A DNA stretch of 9,635 bases from CAYTLQ01 sp964438715 (GCA_964438715.1 CAYTLQ010000174.1:1-9635), one strand, 5' to 3'; shown: positions 1 to 7,370, counted from the stretch's first letter. Notes: generated by a model not told the origin, from the sequence alone. Translations and numbers: made by a program.

Positions 1-1077
1 ATTAATAAGTACTTTGATAAAAAGAAAAAATTTTTTCAGACAGATTTTTATATTAATCAGAGGAAAGGAAGAAACATTCTTCTTGAAAGCGATGAAAGTC
101 CTGTCGGCGGAAAGTGGTCTTTTGATACTGAAAACAGATTGAAATACCCCGCAAAAAAATCTCCGCCGAAAATTTTATCTCTTCCGGAAAACACTTATGA
201 CCGTGAAGCGAAAAAATATACTGAAAAGTACTTCCTTAGTAACTATGGCGAAATAACCATTAAATATCCTACAACATTTTCCGAGGCTGTGGACTGGTTT
301 AATGATTTCCTTGAAAACAGATTTTATGAATTTGGAAAATACGAAGACGCAATTGTTGCTGAGGAACTGATTCTGCATCATAGTGTTCTAAGTCCTCTAA
401 TCAACACGGGGTTACTGGTGCCTGAGCAGATTATTGATAAAACTATCTCCATAGCAAAGAAAAAAAACATTCCATTTGGCAGTCTGGAGGGTTTAATACG
501 GCAGATAATAGGATGGAGAGAGTTTATACGAGGCGTTTACACGGTAAAGGGCAGAGAGGAGCGAACAAGAAATTTTTGGAACTTTAATCGGAAAATACCC
601 ACATCATTTTGGAACGGAACAACCGGTATTGAACCGGTGGATATAACCATAAAAAAAATTTTACGAACCGGGTACTGTCATCATATAGAAAGGTTAATGG
701 TATTGGGGAACTTTATGCTGTTATGTGAATTCGACCCCGATGAAGTTTACCGTTGGTTTATGGAAATGTTTATTGATTCATACGATTGGGTGATGGTGCC
801 TAATGTTTATGGAATGAGTCAGTTTGCGGATGGGGGACTGATGGCAACCAAACCGTATATTAGCGGCAGTAATTACCTCATCAAGATGGGGAACTATAAA
901 AAAGGACCCTGGCAAAATGTATGGGACGGGTTGTTTTGGAATTTTATGAATAATCAGAGAAATTTCCTGATGAAGAATCCCCGACTCGGAATGCTGATTA
1001 AAAATTTTGATACAATGGATGAATCACGAAAACAAAATCATCTTCATATTGCCGGAGAATTTCTTCAATCTCTATGA
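1..1077 (+). CDS. Cryptochrome/deoxyribodipyrimidine photolyase-related protein (DPRP), 5' end outside window
   Basis: The reading frame is open from base 1, so the gene starts before the window; the TTG at 139 is internal, because conserved family sequence (GGKWSF, bases 106-123) lies upstream of it. The visible 358 residues are the C-terminal part of a protein of usually about 500 residues. Seen here are the helical FAD-binding domain hallmarks: IRQIIGWREFIRGVY (bases 496-540), TGYCHHIERLM (bases 670-702) and the GMSQFADGGLMATKPY block (bases 814-861). Members of this family (Agrobacterium PhrB, Rhodobacter CryB) are FAD enzymes that repair (6-4) photoproducts or act as light sensors. In those proteins a cysteine-rich segment just after the ADGGL block supplies most ligands of a [4Fe-4S] cluster. 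Here that segment is short (YKKGPWQNVWDGLFW) and has no cysteine, so this is probably a cluster-free subgroup. Family call is firm; repair versus signalling is undecided. Confidence 0.93.
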   Translation: MNKYFDKKKKFFQTDFYINQRKGRNILLESDESPVGGKWSFDTENRLKYPAKKSPPKILSLPENTYDREAKKYTEKYFLSNYGEITIKYPTTFSEAVDWFNDFLENRFYEFGKYEDAIVAEELILHHSVLSPLINTGLLVPEQIIDKTISIAKKKNIPFGSLEGLIRQIIGWREFIRGVYTVKGREERTRNFWNFNRKIPTSFWNGTTGIEPVDITIKKILRTGYCHHIERLMVLGNFMLLCEFDPDEVYRWFMEMFIDSYDWVMVPNVYGMSQFADGGLMATKPYISGSNYLIKMGNYKKGPWQNVWDGLFWNFMNNQRNFLMKNPRLGMLIKNFDTMDESRKQNHLHIAGEFLQSL

Positions 1078-1164
1078 TTGCTATAAATTTCAGGAGTTGT
1101 TGCTTAAACATTGGCAGGTACAGGAATGAAAGAATTTTTGAGAGACACTATATCCGAAATTACC

Positions 1165-1182
1165 AAAGATAAGTTTATCTTT
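1165..1182. promoter_or_regulatory. 18-bp perfect palindrome, possible operator upstream of the SDR gene
   Basis: AAAGATAAGTTTATCTTT is an inverted repeat with 8-bp arms and a 2-bp centre, in the noncoding gap between the photolyase-related gene and the SDR gene, 78 bases before the SDR start. Its size fits a dimeric regulator's operator. No convincing -35/-10 pair can be placed around it, and it lacks a GC-rich stem, so an intrinsic terminator is unlikely. It could also be chance in AT-rich DNA. Confidence 0.3.
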
Positions 1183-1260
1183 TACTAATACGATACAAAT
1201 AGAGAACTCTCTTCTTTATCTCGTTATTAACCGATACGGCCAAAAAGAAAATTCTTATTG

Positions 1261-2691
1261 ATGAAAATTCTACTTACCGGTGTTACCGGATACATAGCAC
1301 AAAGGTTATTACCCGTTCTGTTACTGGATGGTCATGAAGTGGTGTGCTGTGTGCGTGACAAAAACAGGTTTAACAGAGAAAAGTACCAATCAAAAAATCT
1401 TACCGTTATTGAGGCTGATTTTCTTGAGTACGAATCACTACTGAAGATCCCGGATGATATTGACGCGGCATATTATCTTATTCATTCAATGGCCACCCGA
1501 ACCGGCGATTTTGAGAGTATGGAAAAAACATGTGCGGAAAATTTCAGACGCCGGTTTGAAAACAGCAACCTCAAACAAGTAATTTATCTTGGTGGAATAA
1601 ATCATTCTGCAAATCTCTCAAAACACCTGTCATCAAGGAAAAATGTTGAAACCATTTTATCGGGCGCTAATTTTGCACTTACTACACTGAATGCAGGAAT
1701 TATAGTTGGCTCGGGTAGCGCATCGTTTGAAATTATCAGGGATTTGGTGGAGAAATTACCTGTAATGATAGCGCCACGATGGCTAAACACGAGAACCCAG
1801 CCAATAGCAATACGAAATGTGATTGAGTATTGCATTGGTGTTTTGGGGAGAACCGAAACATATAACAAAAACTATGATATCGGTGGTCCGGATCTTCTGA
1901 CATACAAAGAAATGCTTCTTGGATTTGCAAAGGTACGGAAACTGAAAAGGAGAATTTTTATTGTTCCTGTTATGACGCCAAAGATATCATCGTATTGGCT
2001 TTATTTTATTACTGCTACTTCCTTTGCGCTTGCAAAAAATCTTGTAGATAGTATGAAGGTTGAAGTAATTTGCAAACCGAACAATCTTTCACAACTATTG
2101 GGCATTAATCTTATTAGTTATGAGGAGGCAATTTCTTTAGCGTTCGATAAAATAGAACAAAATCAGGTTATCTCCAGTTGGACTGATGCACAAACAAGTC
2201 AGGTATTAAGCGAAGGATTATCAAAGTTTATTGAAGTACCCGTCAATGGTTGTTTTAAGGACATACGATCATGCAAGGTTGATGATGAAAATGCCTCACT
2301 CGATAAAATATGGCAAATTGGCGGGAAAACCGGATGGTATGCCGGGAATTGGCTGTGGTGGTTCAGAGGATTTTTAGATGAGCTAGCCGGAGGGGTAGGG
2401 ATGAGAAGAGGAAGGAAAAGCGATACAGAATTAGCCCCGGGTGATGCACTTGATTTTTGGAGAGTATTATTGGCGGATAGAAAGGCAAAAAGACTATTAT
2501 TATTTGCAGAAATGAAATTACCCGGTGAGGCATGGTTAGAATTTAAAATTGATGAGCAAAAGATTCTTACAATTACTGCTACTTTTCGTCCAAGGGGAAT
2601 GTCAGGCAGACTTTATTGGTATTCAGTTGTCCCATTTCATTTTATAATATTCAATGGAATGCTGAAACGGATCGCGCGTACAAAAACATGA
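1261..2691 (+). CDS. SDR-family NAD(P)-binding oxidoreductase with C-terminal DUF2867 domain
   Basis: A 476-residue protein. The N-terminal Rossmann domain shows an atypical-SDR dinucleotide motif (TGVTGYIAQR, residues 6-15), an acidic residue after strand 3 (EADF, 51-54) and the YYLIHSM stretch (71-77). The central part, with GGPDLLTYKEM at 208-218, is shared with NAD-dependent epimerase/NmrA-like proteins. Residues about 330-470 form a DUF2867 domain, seen from GGKTGWY (354-360), LWWFRGFLD (365-373), GGVGMRRGR (377-385), DFWRV (398-402), AEMKLPGEAWLEF (416-428) and RPRGMSGRLYWY (443-454). The architecture is typical at full length, but no substrate is known to me. I chose ATG 1261 rather than the adjacent TTG 1258; the ribosome binding site is weak. 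It lies 183 bases after the photolyase-related gene on the same strand; co-expression is plausible but not shown. Confidence 0.9.
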   Translation: MKILLTGVTGYIAQRLLPVLLLDGHEVVCCVRDKNRFNREKYQSKNLTVIEADFLEYESLLKIPDDIDAAYYLIHSMATRTGDFESMEKTCAENFRRRFENSNLKQVIYLGGINHSANLSKHLSSRKNVETILSGANFALTTLNAGIIVGSGSASFEIIRDLVEKLPVMIAPRWLNTRTQPIAIRNVIEYCIGVLGRTETYNKNYDIGGPDLLTYKEMLLGFAKVRKLKRRIFIVPVMTPKISSYWLYFITATSFALAKNLVDSMKVEVICKPNNLSQLLGINLISYEEAISLAFDKIEQNQVISSWTDAQTSQVLSEGLSKFIEVPVNGCFKDIRSCKVDDENASLDKIWQIGGKTGWYAGNWLWWFRGFLDELAGGVGMRRGRKSDTELAPGDALDFWRVLLADRKAKRLLLFAEMKLPGEAWLEFKIDEQKILTITATFRPRGMSGRLYWYSVVPFHFIIFNGMLKRIARTKT

Positions 2692-2747
2692 TTTACCTTA
2701 GAGATCTCCTACGAATTTTTTAATCACTTTATAAACATATCATCGTG

Positions 2748-2772
2748 TCCGGATCAAGACAAGGGATCCCGA
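2748..2772. repeat. Imperfect inverted repeat (hairpin) in the gap before the sigma-54 activator gene
   Basis: TCCGGATC (2748-2755) can pair with GATCCCGA (2765-2772) over 7 of 8 positions around a 9-nt loop. The right arm overlaps the perfect palindrome GGGATCCC (2763-2770). No T-run follows, so it is not a standard intrinsic terminator. The rest of the 193-base gap (2692-2884) holds two more 8-bp palindromes (GAGATCTC at 2701, AGAATTCT at 2773) and AT-rich sequence in which I could not place a good promoter, although one for the downstream operon is expected here. Confidence 0.35.
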
Positions 2773-2884
2773 AGAATTCTAATGTTTATAGCACCAGATA
2801 CATTCAGATTTTAACAATTTTATTTACAATCTACATATCCCGGCAAAATGTGTATTTTTAAGGTAGAAAATTTTTCAAAAGAAC

Positions 2885-3985
2885 ATGACAGTAGAAGAAT
2901 TTCAGAAAACTTATAATATAATAGGCAGAAATAAAGAGATACGCGATCTTGTTGATATAGTAATGCAGGTAGCGCCCTCCGATATTTCGGTACTTATTTA
3001 TGGCGAGAGCGGAGTAGGTAAGGAAGTATTTGCCCGGGCTATACATGGACACAGCCGCCGTGCAAACCGTCAACTTGTAAGCGTAAATTGCGGCGCCATT
3101 CCCGAAGGCATTCTTGAAAGCGAACTATTTGGTCATAAAAAAGGTTCGTTTACCGGGGCTGTGGAGAGCAGGAAAGGATATTTTGAACTTGCGGATGGTG
3201 GAACATTATTTCTCGATGAGATAGCTGAAATGCCACTTACAACACAGGTAAAACTGCTTCGGGCAATAGAACTGCAGGAGTTTATGCCAATAGGTGCTGA
3301 AACTGTAACAAAGGTTGATGTGCGATATATTGCCGCTACTAACCGCGATCTGCAGGTGGAAGTAAATGCAAAAAGATTTCGTCAGGATTTATATTTCCGC
3401 CTCAAAGCGGTCTCACTTGAAATACCTCCTCTGCGCAAACGCAAAGGCGATATTGAGGAACTTGCAAATTACTTTTTAAATAGCCTTTATTCGCAGAATG
3501 GTAATATCCGTTATAAAATATCTGATGATGCTATGGAATTGCTCCACCTTTATAATTGGCCCGGTAATGTACGGGAGTTAAAAAATACTGTTGAAACCGC
3601 GGCGGCGTTAAGTAAGAGTAATATATTAACAAAAGATGTATTCCTTCCATTGTTGAAATTTGAGGAGTCGTCATCATCATTTCGTAACCTGCCGGTATCT
3701 GTTGGTAAATCCCCTGAAGAGGTGGAGAGGGAGTTCTTACTGCGCGCTCTTTTCGAATTAAAAAAGGATATTTTGGAATTAAAAAGCCTAATTCGCGACA
3801 GTGGTAAAGAAATAAAAATGGAAACATACAGCGAAATTCTTCCGCTAACAGAGATAGAGAAACAGGCAATCACGCGTGCATTGAAGCGTGCCAATGGCAA
3901 TAAACGCCTCGCAGCAAAAATGTTAATGATAAGTGAAAGAACACTTTACAGGAAAATAAAAGAATATGACATCGCAGATTACTGA
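2885..3985 (+). CDS. Sigma-54-dependent transcriptional activator (AAA+ and Fis-type HTH, no receiver domain)
   Basis: This 366-residue bacterial enhancer-binding protein has no N-terminal receiver, GAF or PAS domain; the AAA+ domain begins almost at once (IIGRNKEIR, 12-20). Visible motifs are Walker A GESGVGKE (40-47), the sigma-54 contact loop GSFTGA (87-92; GAFTGA in most relatives), Walker B GGTLFLDE (105-112), sensor I AATNR (150-154), the arginine-finger segment FRQDLYFRL (165-173) and sensor II WPGNVREL (225-232). A linker of about 80 residues leads to a Fis-type helix-turn-helix (323-362, with ANGNKRLAAKML and SERTLYRKI). It should hydrolyse ATP to open sigma-54 promoters; without a sensory domain, control may be by level or by a partner protein. 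The gene overlaps lptE by 20 nt, suggesting translational coupling, a pairing I know from Bacteroidota. No sigma-54 promoter was found in the window, so its targets are unknown. Confidence 0.94.
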   Translation: MTVEEFQKTYNIIGRNKEIRDLVDIVMQVAPSDISVLIYGESGVGKEVFARAIHGHSRRANRQLVSVNCGAIPEGILESELFGHKKGSFTGAVESRKGYFELADGGTLFLDEIAEMPLTTQVKLLRAIELQEFMPIGAETVTKVDVRYIAATNRDLQVEVNAKRFRQDLYFRLKAVSLEIPPLRKRKGDIEELANYFLNSLYSQNGNIRYKISDDAMELLHLYNWPGNVRELKNTVETAAALSKSNILTKDVFLPLLKFEESSSSFRNLPVSVGKSPEEVEREFLLRALFELKKDILELKSLIRDSGKEIKMETYSEILPLTEIEKQAITRALKRANGNKRLAAKMLMISERTLYRKIKEYDIADY

Positions 3986-4559
3986 TATGGGCAGAAAAAA
4001 TGCAGAAAATTGCAAAAAAACGAAGGTTTTTCCCCTTGCCTGTCACAGGTTCACAAAAGTAATTGCATTGTTAATCATTTCATTTTTTGTTAATTTTGTA
4101 GGCTGTTCAGGATGCCCTTATTCTTTTACCGGCGCTTCTGTTCCACCGCACCTTGAGACTATCGCAATTCCATTTGCTGAAGACAGAAGCGGAGCGGCGG
4201 AACCCGGTTTAAGGGAAATGCTGACAGACAAGTTGACCCGGAAATTTATTGCTGATAATAATCTCATTATCGCTGAACGGAGTACTGCCGATGCCTTGTT
4301 AGAAACGGTAATTGTTTCAGTAAATGATGTTTCGAATGTAGTTACTCAGGGAGAAAGTGTTGCAAGAAGGCGAATTACTATTGCAGTGCAGGTAACTTAC
4401 AAGGATATGGTGAAAAAAAAGATTGTGTATGAAAAACAGTTCAGTAATTATGGTGATTATGACACTGCTGCCGGGGTTGCCGGCAGGTCAGAGGCGATAG
4501 CTCTTGCTGTTGACCGGCTGACAGATGATATTTTACTTGATACCGTCTCAGGATGGTAA
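3966..4559 (+). CDS. lptE: LptE-family LPS-assembly lipoprotein
   Basis: LptE is the outer-membrane lipoprotein that plugs the LptD barrel and helps place lipopolysaccharide in the outer leaflet. The 197-residue product has a basic N-region, a hydrophobic stretch (about residues 31-46) and a lipobox-like FVGC ending at Cys47, a second cysteine at Cys50, then PYSFTGASVP (51-60), the hallmark start of the mature protein in Bacteroidota-type LptE. The later pattern (an ERS segment, then alternating strands such as ARRRITIAVQVTYKD and VYEKQFSNYGDYD) also fits. Phe at -3 of the lipobox is unusual. Start choice: ATG 3966 has AGGA about 12 nt upstream and lies inside the activator gene; ATG 3987, just past the activator stop, would give 190 residues and a more normal signal-peptide n-region. 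Both keep the lipobox. Confidence 0.85.
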   Translation: MTSQITDMGRKNAENCKKTKVFPLACHRFTKVIALLIISFFVNFVGCSGCPYSFTGASVPPHLETIAIPFAEDRSGAAEPGLREMLTDKLTRKFIADNNLIIAERSTADALLETVIVSVNDVSNVVTQGESVARRRITIAVQVTYKDMVKKKIVYEKQFSNYGDYDTAAGVAGRSEAIALAVDRLTDDILLDTVSGW

Positions 4560-4579
4560 TAACAGTTTTTTTCACATAT

Positions 4580-4585
4580 AGAGGA
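4580..4585 (+). promoter_or_regulatory. Ribosome binding site of the GT2 gene
   Basis: AGAGGA ends 10 nt before ATG 4596. It is one of only two good Shine-Dalgarno sequences among the genes of this cluster (the other precedes the DUF3108 gene) and supports the chosen start. Confidence 0.6.
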
Positions 4586-4595
4586 TTTTATTAAT

Positions 4596-6047
4596 ATGGA
4601 TGATGTGGTACTGATATCGTACTTCATTTCTCTTTCAATTTTGTTCATATTTGGCAGTCACGGCTTTATAATGATTTACTATTACAATAAATACCGTAAT
4701 GTAAATCATGTACCGAAGAAGAGCGAGGTGCCAGAGACTAAGGTTACAATTCAACTTCCTCTTTACAACGAATTGTATGTTGTTGAACGCCTTATTAACT
4801 CCGTCTGCGAAATTGAATATCCCAAACATCTTATGGAAATCCAGGTGCTGGATGACTCCACTGACGAAACAGTTGATATCGTTGCAAAAGCGGTTAAGCA
4901 AAAACAGGAAGAAGGTTTTAACATTCAACATATTCGCAGAAACAATCGCGAGGGATTTAAAGCCGGAGCTCTGAAAGAAGGACTCAAAACGGCATCAGGT
5001 GATTTTGTTGCAATCTTTGACGCAGATTTTATTGTGCCAAAGGATTTTCTTTTGAAGACCCTGCCATTTTTCCACGATGAAAAAGTTGGTATGGTTCAAA
5101 CACGCTGGGAGCATCTTAATGGTGACTATTCAATCCTTACAAAAGCTCAGGCGCTTGCACTCGATGGGCATTTTGTTATTGAACAGAATGTTCGCAATAA
5201 AGCGGGTTTCTTTATTAACTTTAACGGAACCGGCGGAATATGGAGAAAAGAGTGTATTTTTGATGCCGGTAACTGGCATGCTGATACGCTCACTGAAGAT
5301 CTCGATCTCAGTTACCGTGCTCAGTTAAACGGCTGGCGTTTCGTCTTTCTCCGTGATATTACATCACCCGCAGAATTACCATCGGAAATTAATGCTTTAA
5401 AATCTCAGCAATTCCGTTGGACAAAAGGCGCTGTTGAAACAGCAAAGAAAATTCTTCCGCTTGTATGGCGCTCCCGTTTACCATTGAGAGTGAAACTTCA
5501 GTCAACATTTCATCTGACGAATAACCTGGTATTTCCTTTTATTCTGCTTTCAGCAATATTGAATGTACCTCTTATATTTATTAAAAACAGCGGTTCGCAC
5601 GAGGCATACTTTGCAATTATGTCGTTGTTTGTTCTCGCTTTTATTGGCTCGTTTTTATTCTATTTGTATTCGCAAAAAGATATTCGTGCTGACTGGCGGA
5701 AGAAAATCGTTCTCTTCCCGCTGTTTATGGCTGGCAGTATGGGTTTTGCAGTTAATAATTCCCGTGCTGTTATCGAGGGACTTCTCGACAGAAAGAGTGA
5801 ATTCGTAAGGACACCGAAATTTAAGGTTGTTGGTCAGGGTGACGACTGGAAAGAAAAGAAATATGTTCAGAGAAAGCTCGATCTTTCTACAATTGTAGAA
5901 CTTATAATGGCAGTTTACTGCCTTGTTGGTATCGGATCATCGCTGTATTTCCTGGAAATTGCAGCACTTCCTTTCCAGATTCTGTTTTTCCTTGGATTCA
6001 GTTTCGTTTCGCTGACATCTATTAAACACGCATATTCAAAAAAGTAG
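4596..6047 (+). CDS. Membrane glycosyltransferase family 2, processive (cellulose/mannan synthase-like, CESA2 type)
   Basis: A 483-residue integral membrane GT2 enzyme that should transfer sugar from a nucleotide-sugar on the cytoplasmic face and may extrude the product. It has one N-terminal membrane helix (about 6-30), a cytosolic GT-A domain (about 48-290) and about five C-terminal helices (near 308-328, 337-358, 369-387, 431-451, 456-476). Catalytic motifs are complete: LDDSTD (85-90), DAD (142-144), TED (233-235) and QQFRW (271-275). The last is the Q-x-x-R-W signature of processive synthases such as cellulose, hyaluronan and mannan synthases. There is no PilZ domain, so direct c-di-GMP control of the BcsA kind is not expected, and no bcsB, bcsC or cellulase gene is nearby. 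The polymer or lipid-linked product is unknown; the position between lptE and a GT9 gene suggests a cell-surface glycan. Confidence 0.9.
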   Translation: MDDVVLISYFISLSILFIFGSHGFIMIYYYNKYRNVNHVPKKSEVPETKVTIQLPLYNELYVVERLINSVCEIEYPKHLMEIQVLDDSTDETVDIVAKAVKQKQEEGFNIQHIRRNNREGFKAGALKEGLKTASGDFVAIFDADFIVPKDFLLKTLPFFHDEKVGMVQTRWEHLNGDYSILTKAQALALDGHFVIEQNVRNKAGFFINFNGTGGIWRKECIFDAGNWHADTLTEDLDLSYRAQLNGWRFVFLRDITSPAELPSEINALKSQQFRWTKGAVETAKKILPLVWRSRLPLRVKLQSTFHLTNNLVFPFILLSAILNVPLIFIKNSGSHEAYFAIMSLFVLAFIGSFLFYLYSQKDIRADWRKKIVLFPLFMAGSMGFAVNNSRAVIEGLLDRKSEFVRTPKFKVVGQGDDWKEKKYVQRKLDLSTIVELIMAVYCLVGIGSSLYFLEIAALPFQILFFLGFSFVSLTSIKHAYSKK

Positions 6048-6055
6048 ATTAACGC

Positions 6056-6733
6056 TTGGCAAAAAGCGATAAGGATATTTTTACTGAGAAAGTATCCCTC
6101 ATTTATGAATATAATTCGAGATCTCCGTTATTTGTCCGACAGGCAAATACGGAGATCGAATCGAATAATCTTGAGCGTGCATTCGATATACTTACACAAG
6201 GCCTAAAACTTTTTCCAAATCACCCTGTTGCTTATGTCTTATTAGGGAAGGCTTTTGCTCTCAAAGGCAAGTACCCTGATGCTGCCCAGGCGTTTAAGAA
6301 GGCAAGTACGATCATCGATTCACCTCAAACTTTTGACTACTACATCCGTGAACTTGAAAACATAAAAAAACAGCGCTCCCCATTCACTATTAAAAAGCGA
6401 ACAACCTTCATAGAAGAAGGTTCATTACCCACAAAGCCATCAGTATCTCCCCTCTCTGCCGGTCATGATGATGATTTAGCTCAGCTTGCCGAAAAATTAA
6501 CGAATGCAAGAATGAATGTATCAGCCACTGACAATGAACCTGAAGATGAGACGATTTCAACAAAAGAACCGGCAATAGTCTCAGAAACCCTCGGTAAGAT
6601 ATATGCTACGCAGGGAAAATTCAAAGAGGCGCTTCAGATTTATGAAATACTATTACAAAGAAATCCGGGCCGTAAAGCTGAGTTGCAAAAGGTCATTCAG
6701 GAACTAAAAATAAAAATTGCCGGTCAGTCATAA
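6056..6733 (+). CDS. Tetratricopeptide repeat protein, probably cytoplasmic
   Basis: A 225-residue protein with no signal peptide or membrane helix. Two adjacent TPR units cover about residues 24-90 (for example NNLERAFDILTQGLKLFPNHP and VLLGKAFALKGKYPDAAQAFKKA), a polar, probably disordered linker spans about 105-172, and a third TPR lies at about 174-206 (LGKIYATQGKFKEALQIYEILLQRNP). TPRs bind other proteins, so a scaffold or adaptor role for neighbouring products is possible but is inference. The start is TTG 6056, 8 nt after the glycosyltransferase stop: an in-frame TAA at 6050 rules out anything upstream, and the next in-frame ATG lies far inside, beyond two TPRs. No Shine-Dalgarno sequence is visible, so translation probably depends on ribosomes finishing the upstream gene. 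I recognise the repeats but no named family. Confidence 0.8.
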   Translation: MAKSDKDIFTEKVSLIYEYNSRSPLFVRQANTEIESNNLERAFDILTQGLKLFPNHPVAYVLLGKAFALKGKYPDAAQAFKKASTIIDSPQTFDYYIRELENIKKQRSPFTIKKRTTFIEEGSLPTKPSVSPLSAGHDDDLAQLAEKLTNARMNVSATDNEPEDETISTKEPAIVSETLGKIYATQGKFKEALQIYEILLQRNPGRKAELQKVIQELKIKIAGQS

Positions 6734-6749
6734 TTATTTTCTACCGGTT

Positions 6750-7370
6750 ATGAATGCCCTTAACCTGAAAAAACTAACCCGCCGATTTTACTTACAAGAT
6801 GTTCACACTGTAGCACGGAATCTTCCGGGAAAAATTCTGGTTCGCTTATTTAATGGTATCTATTTAACGGGAATGATTGTTGAGGTTGAAGCTTATGCCG
6901 GAGAAGGTGATGAAGCTTCGCACTCATTTGGTGGAATGAAAAATCGTAACCGTGTTATGTTCATGGAAGGTGGCGCTCTCTATGTGTATTTTACTTATGG
7001 AGCGCATTATTGTTGTAATGTTGTTACTTCGGAGGAGGGTATAGGGAGTGCAGTACTTATCAGAGCAGTTGAACCAATTAATGGTCTTGATGTTATATCA
7101 GGTAATCGTTATGGGCGTAGTCCGGCATCGGAAAAGGAACTCAGAAACCTTACAAATGGGCCGGGAAAGGTTGCGCAGGCTTTTGCTCTTGGCAGGGAAG
7201 ATAACGGGAAATTGCTCACAGGTGATGAAATTTTTATTGTACAAGGACGAAGGATGAAAGATTCCGAGTTAACAATTACAAAGAGAATAGGAATAAGCCG
7301 CTCAAAAGACTTACCCTGGCGATATTATATTACCGGAAATCCCTTTGTCTCGCCCGCTGTACCTAAATGA
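6750..7370 (+). CDS. 3-methyladenine DNA glycosylase (AAG/MPG family)
   Basis: This 206-residue enzyme removes alkylated and deaminated purines (3-methyladenine, hypoxanthine and similar) in base excision repair. Aligned by eye to human AAG, the key residues are present: the catalytic glutamate in VEVEAY (E47, human E125), Y49 (Y127), H58 in DEASHS (H136), the base-flipping tyrosines in LYVYFTYG (Y80 and Y83, human Y159 and Y162), N90 (N169) and R105 in VLIRAVEP (R182). RNRVMF (66-71) and NGPGKVAQAF (136-145) are also family marks. Length is normal for bacterial members. I chose ATG 6750, 16 nt after the TPR gene stop; TTG 6717 is an alternative that would add 11 residues inside the TPR gene. 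Its stop overlaps the GT9 start (ATGA), so it is firmly embedded in the envelope operon, an unusual place for a repair gene. Confidence 0.94.
   Translation: MNALNLKKLTRRFYLQDVHTVARNLPGKILVRLFNGIYLTGMIVEVEAYAGEGDEASHSFGGMKNRNRVMFMEGGALYVYFTYGAHYCCNVVTSEEGIGSAVLIRAVEPINGLDVISGNRYGRSPASEKELRNLTNGPGKVAQAFALGREDNGKLLTGDEIFIVQGRRMKDSELTITKRIGISRSKDLPWRYYITGNPFVSPAVPK

Noticed and set aside
139..141. TTG at 139 as the start of the photolyase-related gene
   Set aside because: The frame is open to base 1 and encodes conserved family sequence upstream, so the gene is cut by the window edge.
1126..1188. 20-codon reading frame (MKEFLRDTIS...) in the gap before the SDR gene
   Set aside because: Too short, no recognisable family, and it overlaps the 18-bp palindrome; most likely chance.
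1201..1210. Small palindrome AGAGAACTCT
   Set aside because: Arms of 4 bp are too short to mean anything here.
2811..2839. Promoter TTAACA-17-CATATC before the activator gene
   Set aside because: The -10 box matches only about half of the consensus; in AT-rich DNA this is not above background.
3531..3900. Overlapping minus-strand reading frames of over 100 codons opposite the sigma-54 activator
   Set aside because: They lie wholly antisense to strongly conserved AAA+/HTH coding sequence and resemble no family; shadows of the real gene.
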